A stretch of 39,586 nt of DNA from Candidatus Uhrbacteria bacterium (GCA_016205995.1 JACQSJ010000024.1:1-39586); one strand, 5' to 3'; numbered from the stretch's first letter, positions 1 through 6,605 are shown. The notes: generated by a model from the letters alone, not told the origin. Numbers and translations: made by a program.

Positions 1-220
1 GTAGGTAATCCTACATTGAGGTGGTCGCGGGGCCCCGTGAAAGGCAAGATCGCGCATTTGGAAACAGTCCTGTCCCTCTCCTGCCCCCTCTCAGGAGTCT
101 CTCCAGGACCGATCGTGTTCCTCCTACCCCGTCGGGGTGTTCAACAAACGGCTACTGTCACGGGTGTTTGCCTGCACCATCGAGAGAGTGCGGAGAATGT
201 CGATCTATCTCTACAACATC
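1..220. other. Non-coding structured stretch, no gene seen
   Basis: I find no convincing gene in these bases. The open frames here lack a ribosome binding site and resemble nothing I know. The stretch is rich in short inverted repeats: GTAGG/CCTAC at 1-14, and a C/T-rich and AGGA-rich nested set around 65-115 (TCTCCTG against CAGGAGT). It could be the 3' part of a structured RNA or the leader of a gene lying off the window. I could not match it to RNase P RNA, tmRNA, SRP RNA or a T-box. Confidence 0.3.
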
Positions 221-251
221 AAAAAACCGTCTGGCGGTCAAACGGTTTTTT
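221..251 (-). terminator. Intrinsic terminator of serS, possibly bidirectional
   Basis: AAAAAACCGT (221-230) pairs perfectly with ACGGTTTTTT (242-251) around an 11-nt loop. A T-run follows the stem on either strand. It is the first strong hairpin downstream of serS on the minus strand, about 130 nt past its stop. Confidence 0.75.
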
Positions 252-382
252 GCTAAATTTAGTGACTTTATTGTACAGGATCTTTTTACAGTCCGCGAGA
301 GGTTAACAATGTTTTCCCTTACGCACGTGTATTTTCGTGTTCACACACCACGACAAAGTGACAGTGTGAATAAGACCCTCCC

Positions 383-1651
383 CTACGTGCGTTTCACGAT
401 GCGATCTTTACCGACCCATGCGCGCAATACCTCTGGAATCACCACTGAACCATCTGCCTGTTGATCATTTTCTAGGATGGCGACAAGTACGCGGCCGATC
501 GCAAACGCCGTTCCGTTGAGCGCATGCGCGAGCTCATTCTTGCCCTCGAGCTTCACGCGAGTGTTGAGTCGGCGCGTTTGGAAGTCGGTTGTGTTGGAGG
601 TAGAGCTCGTCTCACGGTACGTCTTCTGCGATGGGATCCACGTTTCGATGTCATAGGTGCGGGCCGAGGGGTTCCCGGTGTCGCCGCTACAAAGCTTGAG
701 GACGTGATGCGGGAGCTTGAGACCCTGCATGAGGCGCTCTTGAATTGATAGAAGAAGTTCGTGTTCCTCATCTGAGCGGTCGGCGGAGGTGAAGCTGAAC
801 ATCTCGACCTTATCGAACTGGTGCACACGGATGACACCGCGCGTGTCGCGGCCGTAGGATCCGGCCTCACGGCGGTAACAGGGCGAGAACCCAACGTAGC
901 GCAATGGGAGCTTGTCCCCGTCGATAATCTCGTCCATGAGCATGGGGCCGATCGACTGCTCGCTAGTGCCTATCAGCACAAGGTCGTCATTCTTGAGATG
1001 GTAAATTTCCTCCTCGCCACCGTGCTCGAGGTATCCCATCGCCCCCATGGCCGCGGTTGAAATCATGTGTGGAGGGACGACTGGGACAAACCCGAGCTTG
1101 AGTGTTTCTTGGAGAGCGTACTGGATCAGGGCGAACTCGAGTAGGACGGCATCACCCTTGAGGTAGGCAAAGCGCGCGCCAGAAACTTTGGCCGCGCGAT
1201 CCATGTCGATGAGGTCGAGGTCCGTGCCAAGATCGAGGTGGTCCTTGGGCTCAAAGTCAAACTTCGTTGGCTCGCCAAACGTTCGGAGAAGCTCGTTGCC
1301 TGTTTCGTCTTTTCCCACCGGGACGTCGTCGCGCAAGATGTTTGGATAGCGCTTGAGCTCGGTGGCAAGCTCCCCCTCAACACGGGAGAGTTCCGCCTCT
1401 TTCTCTTTAACCTGCTCCTTGATCCCCTTGCCTTCATCCACGAGGGATTTCCGCTCGTCTTGGGAGGTAACACCTGGGATACGGGCGGCGATCTCGTTGC
1501 CACGGGTACGCAGGGCCTGGACTTCGTGGGTAACGGCCACCCGCTTCTCGTGCAGGGCAATGGCAACTTGGGGATCAATGGATTTGCCACGATTTTTGTT
1601 GTTCTGTGCAACACGTTCTGGCTCCTCCAGGAGTCGTTTGATGTCAATCAT
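383..1651 (-). CDS. serS: Seryl-tRNA synthetase
   Basis: Class II aminoacyl-tRNA synthetase that charges tRNA-Ser in the cytoplasm; 422 aa, the normal length. The family N-terminus is clear (MIDIKRLLEEPERVAQNN). A long two-stranded coiled-coil arm follows at roughly residues 30-105 and then the class II catalytic core. Motif 2 lies in the FSPCYRREAGSYGRDTRGVIRVHQF region and motif 3 near the C-terminus (LNGTAFAIGRVLVAILEN). The frame stays open upstream to 1849, but that extension runs through the palindromes at 1711-1765 and has no family similarity, so I start at 1651. It is divergent from the transposase unit and ends at the hairpin at 221-251. No clear promoter could be assigned. Confidence 0.95.
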   Translation of the reverse strand: MIDIKRLLEEPERVAQNNKNRGKSIDPQVAIALHEKRVAVTHEVQALRTRGNEIAARIPGVTSQDERKSLVDEGKGIKEQVKEKEAELSRVEGELATELKRYPNILRDDVPVGKDETGNELLRTFGEPTKFDFEPKDHLDLGTDLDLIDMDRAAKVSGARFAYLKGDAVLLEFALIQYALQETLKLGFVPVVPPHMISTAAMGAMGYLEHGGEEEIYHLKNDDLVLIGTSEQSIGPMLMDEIIDGDKLPLRYVGFSPCYRREAGSYGRDTRGVIRVHQFDKVEMFSFTSADRSDEEHELLLSIQERLMQGLKLPHHVLKLCSGDTGNPSARTYDIETWIPSQKTYRETSSTSNTTDFQTRRLNTRVKLEGKNELAHALNGTAFAIGRVLVAILENDQQADGSVVIPEVLRAWVGKDRIVKRT

Positions 1652-1710
1652 ACGCCGAGTATGATGCCCTATTTGAGAAAAAAAGTGAATGTGTGGGAGT
1701 TTCAAAAATA

Positions 1711-1765
1711 TAAGCCAGTCGGACATTAAATGTCCGACTGGTCGGATATTTAATGTCCGACCTGG
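1711..1765. repeat. Left palindromes of the transposase unit
   Basis: A 27-nt palindrome at 1715-1741 has 13-nt arms (CCAGTCGGACATT and its complement) around a single A. A second, imperfect palindrome at 1741-1761 is a diverged version of the same sequence (GTCGGATATT/AATGTCCGAC). The block 1711-1741 recurs exactly, in the same orientation, at 2498-2528 on the other side of the transposase gene. This is the arrangement expected of REP/BIME-type targets of REP-associated transposases. Confidence 0.85.
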
Positions 1766-1832
1766 TTGACGAAAGTGATATTTTCTGGTGTACTGTAGGT
1801 ATCCCCCTGCTAATTCATCATTGGTTAGGGGG
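1766..1832 (+). promoter_or_regulatory. Transposase promoter and SD-sequestering leader hairpin
   Basis: TTGACG (1766-1771), a 17-nt spacer and TGTACT (1789-1794) form a candidate sigma-70-type promoter. The leader then carries CCCCCT (1803-1808), which can pair with AGGGGG (1827-1832). That second arm is also the only Shine-Dalgarno-like sequence before the ATG at 1836, so the hairpin would hide it. The same promoter spacing and C-run/G-run leader design recurs at 5389 and 6152. Confidence 0.5.
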
Positions 1833-1835
1833 TTT

Positions 1836-2516
1836 ATGTTTTCAGACAATTTTGTTCCAGGCGAGTACTACCACGTCTATAATCGTGGAGTTGATCGAAG
1901 GGTGACCTTCACGGGAAACCAGGACTTTCAAAGATTTTTTGATGGGATGCGAGTGTTTAACACAGCCCAAGATTCTGGGGAGTCGATATCTTTCTTCCGG
2001 CGCTGCCAACGCTCCTATCCAGTTGAACAGCAGCTTGCTCGCATATCGTCATTTTCTCTTATTCCAAACCATTTCCACATGTTGCTCCAAGAAGTATGCG
2101 AAGGCGGCATCTCACTCTTCATGCAGCGACAAGGAAATAGCTACACAAAATACTTCAATAGAAAGGAGCAACGAACCGGCTCTTTGTTTGAGAGCACCTA
2201 CCATGTTAAGCATATCGACTCACAAGCATATCTGGAGCACATAACTCGATACATCCACTTAAATATTCTCGACTTAGTCGGAATCGACTGGAAGGGACAG
2301 GGGGTAGACGATGACAAAAAAGCCCTGGAGTTTCTCAAACGATACCCCTGGTCGAGTTGCTATTACTATCTGAATGATATCGAAACACCGACACTCGATC
2401 TGTCTTTGCTGCGCGGACTTTTTTCTACTCCACAGACACACACCGACTTCATGTTCGACTACCAACCCACTCTACAACCCGACGACCTCATTTTTCCTAA
2501 GCCAGTCGGACATTAA
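1836..2516 (+). CDS. REP-associated tyrosine transposase (Y1/HUH family)
   Basis: Single-strand DNA transposase of the IS200/TnpA-REP type; 226 aa. The family start is recognisable (FVPGEYYHVYNRGVDRR). The metal-binding HUH motif is N-H-F-H at residues 78-81, in the context LIPNHFHMLL. The likely catalytic tyrosine is Y139 in RYIHLN, the family's YIHxNP region. I begin at 1836 rather than at 1788 because the family N-terminus starts there and AGGGGG lies just upstream. The last codons (P-V-G-H-stop) are encoded by the right-hand palindrome itself. It is flanked by direct copies of that palindrome, so the protein probably acts on them. The core looks intact, so the gene may be active. It sits between serS and the terminator of the kinase operon. 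Confidence 0.9.
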   Translation: MFSDNFVPGEYYHVYNRGVDRRVTFTGNQDFQRFFDGMRVFNTAQDSGESISFFRRCQRSYPVEQQLARISSFSLIPNHFHMLLQEVCEGGISLFMQRQGNSYTKYFNRKEQRTGSLFESTYHVKHIDSQAYLEHITRYIHLNILDLVGIDWKGQGVDDDKKALEFLKRYPWSSCYYYLNDIETPTLDLSLLRGLFSTPQTHTDFMFDYQPTLQPDDLIFPKPVGH

Positions 2517-2529
2517 ATGTCCGACTGGC
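2498..2529. repeat. Right palindrome of the transposase unit
   Basis: A perfect 29-nt palindrome at 2501-2529 has 14-nt arms around one base. Bases 2498-2528 equal 1711-1741 exactly. The TAA stop of the transposase (2514-2516) lies inside the left arm. Only about 10 nt separate it from the kinase terminator, so the unit sits tightly in the gap between two older transcription units. Confidence 0.85.
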
Positions 2530-2534
2530 AAAGT

Positions 2535-2559
2535 AAAAGACGAGGAGTGGATCCTCGTC
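2535..2559 (-). terminator. Terminator of the kinase operon
   Basis: GACGAGGA (2539-2546) pairs with TCCTCGTC (2552-2559). On the minus strand the stem is followed by TTTTAC. It lies 19 nt past the kinase stop codon. Confidence 0.75.
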
Positions 2560-2577
2560 CGTAGTGAGTCGAGCGGG

Positions 2578-4281
2578 CTATTTCAGGCCCGTGCACATCT
2601 TGAACCTGCTGTCGCAGGTAATCGTTGTCGTTCCAGCCACCGTGAGAGTCCCCGTCTGAGGTGCCTCGCGACCTGGCATTTCCACGCTCACGCGATACGT
2701 CCCTTGCGGAACCTCGTGCGTGCCACCCGTGAGGGTGAACGTACCGCCTTCGCCTGAGAGCGTGACGGTCGCCATCGTGTCGGCCTTGAGGACCAGACGG
2801 ACCTGGGCCTTCTCGACGATCGCCACTTCCGTCTGCGGAAGCGGGGTCACCCTGGAGGTTGGCTGCGCCCTCACGACCGGAGCGGGAGTTGGGGTGGGTT
2901 GAAGTGCCACCACCGTGGGCTCGGGCACCGCGAGCGCGGGAAGGGGCATCGGCTGCTCCACGGGCGCGGGAGGAGCGATCTGGGCGATCGGCTCCGAGGC
3001 GGCCGGCTCGGGCTTGGGCTCGGAACGCGTGGCGAACCACACACCCACGACCGCGAGCACGAGCAGGACAGCGCCCGCGATCGGGGCGACATGCCGCAGA
3101 ACGCGGCGCTTGGCCGCGTTGCGCAGCGCATCGATCTGAGCCTGATCCGCCCGTTGATCTACCGGAGGCAGGATCGTTCCCGTGGGAGGAGCATCGGATG
3201 CTCCTTGCACGGAATCCGTCTCCGGAAGCCGCGCAAGCCCCAAGCGATGGGCGAACCCGGCCTGACTGACGACCGGAGCTCCATCTGGCGATGCAGACAC
3301 CTCGTACCCCGGCTGGGCACGCGTGAGCACTGGCTGCATCCCGCTCGCCTCGTGGACCGGCTGAGCGGCGTTGAACACGCCCTCGAGCTCGGCCTTGACC
3401 CCAGGAGCGCTTCCCAGCGCCGGCGTGTCCGCCGGATCATCGGGAAGGCCCGAGGCGAGGTAAATCTCCAGCTCGTCGGCCATGGCCGCCGCACTTTCGA
3501 ATCGGCTCTCGGGACTCTCGCTGGTGGCCATGCGGATGACCATCTGGAGCACGTCGGGAACGTCGTCGAGCCGCTCGGGGTACTTCTCGAGCTGCCGAAA
3601 GAAGGCTTCCTGGCCGAGCTTTCCACACGTGAGCATGACGTAGAGCGTCACCCCCATGGCGTGGACGTCAGCGCGATGATCGATCAGATCGAGTTCCCCC
3701 GCGAGTTGCTCGGGGGGCATGTACGCGAACGTCCCCATTGTCGAGCCCTCACGGGTCAGGAACCGAGATCCCTCTCCCACGCGGGCGATACCGAAGTCGG
3801 TGATCTTGGGCGTGCCGTCCTTGTCGAAGAGGATGTTCTGCGGCTTCACGTCCCGATGGACCACACCCTGGTCATGCGCCGCTTGCAGACCCCGGAGGAT
3901 CGCAATCGCGACGCGGACGGCCTGCTTGGGCGGCATCTTGCCGAACTGACTCAGATGCTGGTCCAGCGTTCCTCCCTCGAGGAAGTCCATGACGAGGTAG
4001 GGGAAGTCCCCCACCTCTCCCAGCTCGTGCACGCGCACCACGTTCTGGTGGCTGAGGCTGTGCATGATGCTCGCCTCGGTGTCGAACCGTTCGCGGATGA
4101 TCTGGGACTTGAGCAGGGCCGGATGGACGAGCTTCATGGCTCGCGGGCCGAACACACGGTGCCGCACCCTGAGCACGTACCCAGCCCCACCGACTCCCAG
4201 AATCCGTTCGACGGTGTAGACCGTGAGAGGCGCGAGCATCGCCCGCACCTCTTCGAGCGCCCTACGTTCTTCCTCGTTCAT
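2578..4281 (-). CDS. Membrane-anchored Hanks-type Ser/Thr protein kinase with PEGA-like tail
   Basis: 567-aa kinase. The glycine loop is LGVGGAGYV (about 28-36) and the ATP-binding lysine K50 (RAMKL). The catalytic loop is HRDVKPQN (142-149), the metal-binding loop DFG (162-164) and the APE equivalent MPPE (188-191), so all catalytic residues are present. A proline-rich linker leads to one transmembrane helix (about 398-416) and an extracytoplasmic Pro-rich stretch. The tail (about 490-560) is a beta-rich PEGA-like repeat with VTLSGEGGTFTLTGG and GTYRVSVEMPG. The kinase domain is predicted cytosolic with the tail outside. Its ATG overlaps the stop of the upstream secreted protein (ATGA, 4278-4281), so the two are translationally coupled. 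The high GC and PEGA architecture are reminiscent of Myxococcota-type kinases; transfer is an inference. Confidence 0.9.
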   Translation of the reverse strand: MNEEERRALEEVRAMLAPLTVYTVERILGVGGAGYVLRVRHRVFGPRAMKLVHPALLKSQIIRERFDTEASIMHSLSHQNVVRVHELGEVGDFPYLVMDFLEGGTLDQHLSQFGKMPPKQAVRVAIAILRGLQAAHDQGVVHRDVKPQNILFDKDGTPKITDFGIARVGEGSRFLTREGSTMGTFAYMPPEQLAGELDLIDHRADVHAMGVTLYVMLTCGKLGQEAFFRQLEKYPERLDDVPDVLQMVIRMATSESPESRFESAAAMADELEIYLASGLPDDPADTPALGSAPGVKAELEGVFNAAQPVHEASGMQPVLTRAQPGYEVSASPDGAPVVSQAGFAHRLGLARLPETDSVQGASDAPPTGTILPPVDQRADQAQIDALRNAAKRRVLRHVAPIAGAVLLVLAVVGVWFATRSEPKPEPAASEPIAQIAPPAPVEQPMPLPALAVPEPTVVALQPTPTPAPVVRAQPTSRVTPLPQTEVAIVEKAQVRLVLKADTMATVTLSGEGGTFTLTGGTHEVPQGTYRVSVEMPGREAPQTGTLTVAGTTTITCDSRFKMCTGLK

Positions 4282-5246
4282 GGCGAGGCAGCCTCCCCCG
4301 ACGCTCCGGTCGGGGCTCCGACCCTAATGGCGTCGGAGCTGTGTGGGGTTGGGATGGCCTTGTGGGGACCGAACTTCACCGTGAAGCCGATCCCAAAGCC
4401 AGTACACACGAGTGCCGTGCCACCCGAGATGAGCGACACGGTTCCCAGCGCGTTGGCGCGAGATTGGAGTCCGGCGAGATCGCCGTCGGCCGTGTTTGGG
4501 TCTTGGTAGAGGTCCTTCTGGGACATGGCAACCCCATAGAGGACGCCACCGACCGCGGCCGCGATGCCTGAGGCAACGAACCAGGGACGCGGATCCCGAA
4601 GAACCCGCGGCCGCTGGAGCTCGTCCAGGTTGATCCCGAGGTCTTGCGCGGTCAGCCCGAAAGCGTTGCCGCTCCAGTTGGGAGTCGCTTCGCCCGGCTG
4701 GACGTAGCGGGTCTCCCGCAGGGTGTCGACCTCTTCGACGACCTGGTAGACCTGGATGATCACGGGGGTGAGCGAGTAGCGCGCGGAGTTCCGCACGCCA
4801 CCCACCAGGACGTACCCACCAGGAGGCGGATAGATCTTCTCGCCGTCACCGTCGGGCATCGTCTCGGCCGCCTTGTAGAGCGCAAGCAGAGGATGCCCCT
4901 CGCCTGCAACGTCCTCGGGAAACGCGTAGCCGGGCTGCAGCAGCAGACTCGCGTGGAGCTCCTGTTTGGCGCGGGTGTAGTTCCCTCCGATGAAGGCCTC
5001 CATGGCCATGAGGCGATGAAACGCGGCCGCGTCTTCCTTGGTCAGCGGCTCATCCACGCACGGCAGGATCTGCGTGCGCACGAGACTTGCCTGCGTGAGC
5101 AGGGCCTCGGCGTCGAGCGCCGCGAAGGCTTGCTCCGCGGTACGTCCGGCATCGCCCAGCTGTGCGACATGAGTCGATTCCTCGCACGCAGCATTCGCCA
5201 CCTGCGGGATCATCAGGCACAGCGCCATGAGCAGCAGCTTGAACAT
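4278..5246 (-). CDS. Secreted TPR-like protein with one membrane helix, partner of the kinase
   Basis: 322 aa, not recognised by name. A signal peptide covers about residues 1-19 (MFKLLLMALCLMIPQVANA). An alpha-helical TPR-like region follows (about 25-125: GNYTRAKQELHASLLLQPGYAFPED), then a segment with the conserved-looking YPPPGGYVLVGGVRNS, then hydrophobic stretches (WFVASGIAAAVGGVLYGVAMS and a second Gly-rich one) and a short Ser/Pro tail. The start at 5246 was chosen because GGAGGG lies just upstream and the signal peptide begins there; the longer frame from 5315 has neither. Similar kinase-linked, TPR-containing envelope proteins occur in Myxococcota. The role is probably envelope sensing or assembly with the kinase, which is inferred from coupling only. 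Confidence 0.75.
   Translation of the reverse strand: MFKLLLMALCLMIPQVANAACEESTHVAQLGDAGRTAEQAFAALDAEALLTQASLVRTQILPCVDEPLTKEDAAAFHRLMAMEAFIGGNYTRAKQELHASLLLQPGYAFPEDVAGEGHPLLALYKAAETMPDGDGEKIYPPPGGYVLVGGVRNSARYSLTPVIIQVYQVVEEVDTLRETRYVQPGEATPNWSGNAFGLTAQDLGINLDELQRPRVLRDPRPWFVASGIAAAVGGVLYGVAMSQKDLYQDPNTADGDLAGLQSRANALGTVSLISGGTALVCTGFGIGFTVKFGPHKAIPTPHSSDAIRVGAPTGASGEAASP
4296..4315. repeat. Small GC-rich palindrome of a dispersed family
   Basis: CCCCGAC (4296-4302) and GTCGGGG (4309-4315) surround a 6-nt loop. The same stem with another loop occurs at 29597-29616, and a related sequence containing GCGTCGGGGCT lies at 35996-36034. Here it encodes part of the C-terminal tail of the secreted protein. 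Confidence 0.55.
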
Positions 5247-5305
5247 CGGGTATCCCTCCGGTGGGTTGATCTGATTGAGTGAGAAATTGGAAAGAACGAC
5301 GGCTT

Positions 5306-5334
5306 TTTTTAGCATTATTTACCGCCTGCGTCAA
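5306..5334 (-). promoter_or_regulatory. Candidate promoter of the secreted protein/kinase operon
   Basis: On the minus strand TTGACG (5334-5329), a 17-nt spacer and TAAAAA (5311-5306) lie about 60 nt before the ATG at 5246. It is back to back with the promoter of the PaaX/Cas2-like gene. Confidence 0.45.
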
Positions 5335-5388
5335 TAGTAGCATGGTTCACAAAAGCTCAGATTCTGGCGCTCTATCCCCAACGACCCA

Positions 5389-5469
5389 TTGACGATGGAA
5401 GAAAAACCTGTTGTGATGGTTCTGTAAGAACCCCTTCATTGCCTGCTTGTCGGGCTGGGGGTTCTTTTT
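5389..5469 (+). promoter_or_regulatory. Promoter and terminator-like leader hairpin of the PaaX/Cas2-like gene
   Basis: TTGACG (5389-5394), 17 nt, then TGTGAT (5412-5417) followed by GG. Nine bases later AAGAACCCC (5426-5434) pairs with GGGGTTCTT (5458-5466), followed by TTTTTG. A hairpin with a U-run this close to the start suggests an attenuator or a very short RNA. The leader at 6152-6238 is clearly homologous (same -35/-10 spacing, same TGTGATGG, same GAACCC/GGGTTC stem). Confidence 0.55.
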
Positions 5470-5483
5470 GTTCGACCTAATCG

Positions 5484-5519
5484 GGAACATAAATTTTTCG
5501 ATCGTGAAAATTATGTTCC
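5484..5519. repeat. Left inverted palindrome enclosing the PaaX/Cas2-like gene
   Basis: A 36-nt imperfect palindrome: 15 of 18 positions are symmetric about the central CGATCG. Read on the minus strand, its first 26 nt equal the first 26 nt of the copies at 6042 and 7411, starting GGAACATAATTTTCACGATC. It ends 6 nt before the ATG of the gene. Confidence 0.85.
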
Positions 5520-5525
5520 AGACAT

Positions 5526-6050
5526 ATGGCAATTAATAAAAGACCCCATACCGTAACCCAAGAAATCATCGATATGCTGGTTGAAGCCAGCGATCTTACT
5601 ATTGAGTGGATTAATAACCCGTACAAACAGTACAGACGGATTCGAGGAGTCATGGAGCCGGAGGAGTGGAATCGAATCTTTCGGGAAAAAAAGAAACGCC
5701 GGGTTTTGAAGGAACTCAAACGCAAGAAGTGGCTTACTGAGCGACGGGAAGGAAACCAAATCGTTTATGAATTGGAAGCATCAGTTGCCATCCGCCGCCT
5801 CAAGACAGCAATCAGATCAAAGGTTGCCTTCCTACCGGAACCATCGATTGTTTTGGTTGCGTTTGATTTTCCTGAAGCAGCAAGAAAGGCTCGGGACTCT
5901 TTTCGCTATTTTCTGAAGTCGGCTGGTTTCGCCAAAAAACAACTCAGTGTCTGGTTCACTAATAAGTCCGTTCTAGATGAAATACAGGCACTGGTCCGTA
6001 TGCTCAATCTTGAAAAATGGGTCAACGTTTTCCTAACTCACGGAACATAA
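5526..6050 (+). CDS. PaaX/Cas2-like protein inside an inverted-palindrome unit
   Basis: 174 aa. The C-terminal third matches the Cas2-like ferredoxin-fold domain of PaaX-family and stand-alone CPR proteins: strand 1 with acidic residue IVLVAFDFPE (about 108-117), the helix EAARKARDSFRYFLKSAGF, then KKQLSVWF (137-144) and a final strand WVNVFLTH. The N-terminal half is basic and helical (REKKKRRVLKELKRKKWLTERR, about 53-74), resembling a worn winged-helix DNA-binding region. No CRISPR array, cas1 or phenylacetate genes are nearby, so neither adaptation nor paa repression is indicated. The ATG is 6 nt after one palindrome; the TAA stop is part of the next one. There is no obvious SD. It may be an autoregulated repressor of these palindromes or a protein acting on them as DNA ends. 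Confidence 0.8.
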   Translation: MAINKRPHTVTQEIIDMLVEASDLTIEWINNPYKQYRRIRGVMEPEEWNRIFREKKKRRVLKELKRKKWLTERREGNQIVYELEASVAIRRLKTAIRSKVAFLPEPSIVLVAFDFPEAARKARDSFRYFLKSAGFAKKQLSVWFTNKSVLDEIQALVRMLNLEKWVNVFLTHGT

Positions 6051-6079
6051 TTTTCACGATCGAAAAAAGATTGTTCCTT
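6042..6079. repeat. Right inverted palindrome of the PaaX/Cas2-like unit
   Basis: This block is identical over 38 nt to 7411-7448 and inverted relative to 5484-5519, with 26 nt identical. It supplies the last codons of the gene (G-T-stop). Internal symmetry is weaker here (13 of 18) because the distal arm has diverged. It is followed at about 6080 by AACTATCCACAGCTCACCCA, a near copy of which is at about 7538. Confidence 0.85.
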
Positions 6080-6151
6080 AACTATCCACAGCTCACCCAC
6101 GTTTATTATTAGAAAAGACGAGACTGACTGATTTTCGTGGAAAGGAATGTG

Positions 6152-6238
6152 TTGACAGGAGCGAAAAAAAATGATGTGATGGATGTAGAAGAACCCTCTC
6201 CTCTTCACCAGATCAACGGGTTCTTCTTTTTGTTGATC
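6152..6238 (+). promoter_or_regulatory. Promoter and attenuator-like leader of the 93-aa protein
   Basis: TTGACA (6152-6157), 17 nt, TGTGAT (6175-6180) then GG. GAAGAACCC (6188-6196) pairs with GGGTTCTTC (6218-6226), followed by TTTTTG: a terminator shape. GATCAAC (6211-6217) can instead pair with GTTGATC (6232-6238), trapping the terminator's second arm in its loop. The two folds exclude each other, as in transcription attenuation. The real SD (AGGAGG) lies after this leader, before the ATG at 6258. Confidence 0.55.
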
Positions 6239-6257
6239 TGACAGCCAGGAGGCTAGA

Positions 6258-6539
6258 ATGCGTTCCTTCATCGTCGCAATCGCAGTGCTGGCAGCAATCG
6301 CAGTGCTCATGTTCACTCGGAGTGAACCCAAGACAAGTGTCTTCGGGATGCCGCCCATGCCGTGCGAAGCGACCAGCGTCTCCGACGCACAGACATTGTG
6401 CCTGGACATCGACTTGGCCTCCACGCAGATTCCGCACAACGATCTGCATGCCATCATGCACCCGTGCCACAACTTCCCCGTCGATCTGGGAAATGACTAC
6501 ATGGTGGTCGTCTCCGCACCAAACGGGGCCGCTCCCTAG
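6258..6539 (+). CDS. Small secreted or membrane-anchored protein, unknown
   Basis: 93 aa, not recognised. The hydrophobic N-terminus (about residues 4-19, IVAIAVLAAIAVLMF) is a signal peptide or anchor. The remaining ~70 residues carry three cysteines (C36, C48, C70) and several His (HNDLHAIMHPCH), a possible metal or disulfide site. The start is supported by AGGAGG 7 nt upstream. It converges with the HExxH gene; both proteins begin MRS- plus a hydrophobic helix and each has its own terminator in the short gap. A protease/inhibitor or protease/substrate pair is conceivable, but only proximity supports it. Confidence 0.6.
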   Translation: MRSFIVAIAVLAAIAVLMFTRSEPKTSVFGMPPMPCEATSVSDAQTLCLDIDLASTQIPHNDLHAIMHPCHNFPVDLGNDYMVVVSAPNGAAP

Positions 6540-6544
6540 CTCTC

Positions 6545-6572
6545 GCGCCGATACGCTCGGCGCTTTTTCTTT
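6545..6572 (+). terminator. Terminator of the 93-aa gene
   Basis: GCGCCGA (6545-6551) pairs with TCGGCGC (6557-6563), loop TACGC, followed by TTTTTCTTT. It starts 5 nt past the stop codon. Confidence 0.85.
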
Positions 6573-6576
6573 AAGC

Positions 6577-6598
6577 AAAAAGATGGCCGTGAGCCATC
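6577..6598 (-). terminator. Terminator of the HExxH gene
   Basis: GATGGC (6582-6587) pairs with GCCATC (6593-6598), with AAAAA at 6577-6581 giving the U-run on the minus strand. It lies 7 nt past the stop of the convergent gene. Confidence 0.8.
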
Positions 6599-6605
6599 GT
6601 ATGGG

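Noticed and set aside
1..220. T-box, RNase P or tmRNA remnant
   Set aside because: Only loose GC-rich hairpins are present; none of the conserved sequence landmarks of these RNAs could be found.
16..464. Two overlapping plus-strand open frames at the left edge
   Set aside because: Composition is not protein-like, no SD is present, and the second runs into serS and across its terminator.
1652..1849. Extended start for serS at 1849
   Set aside because: The extension covers the palindromes and the transposase promoter and has no SerRS similarity; the family N-terminus begins at 1651.
2899..4509. 536-aa open frame on the plus strand opposite the kinase
   Set aside because: It is a shadow of a GC-rich gene; the minus strand carries all kinase motifs, and the plus frame has no SD and no family similarity.
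5526..6050. CRISPR-Cas adaptation module (Cas2)
   Set aside because: There is no repeat-spacer array and no cas1 or effector gene in the window, and the protein is longer than Cas2 with a basic N-terminal region typical of PaaX-like proteins.
6081..6090. DnaA box (CTATCCACA, also at about 7540)
   Set aside because: One mismatch to TTATCCACA, only two copies, no dnaA or dnaN nearby; better explained as part of the duplicated promoter region.
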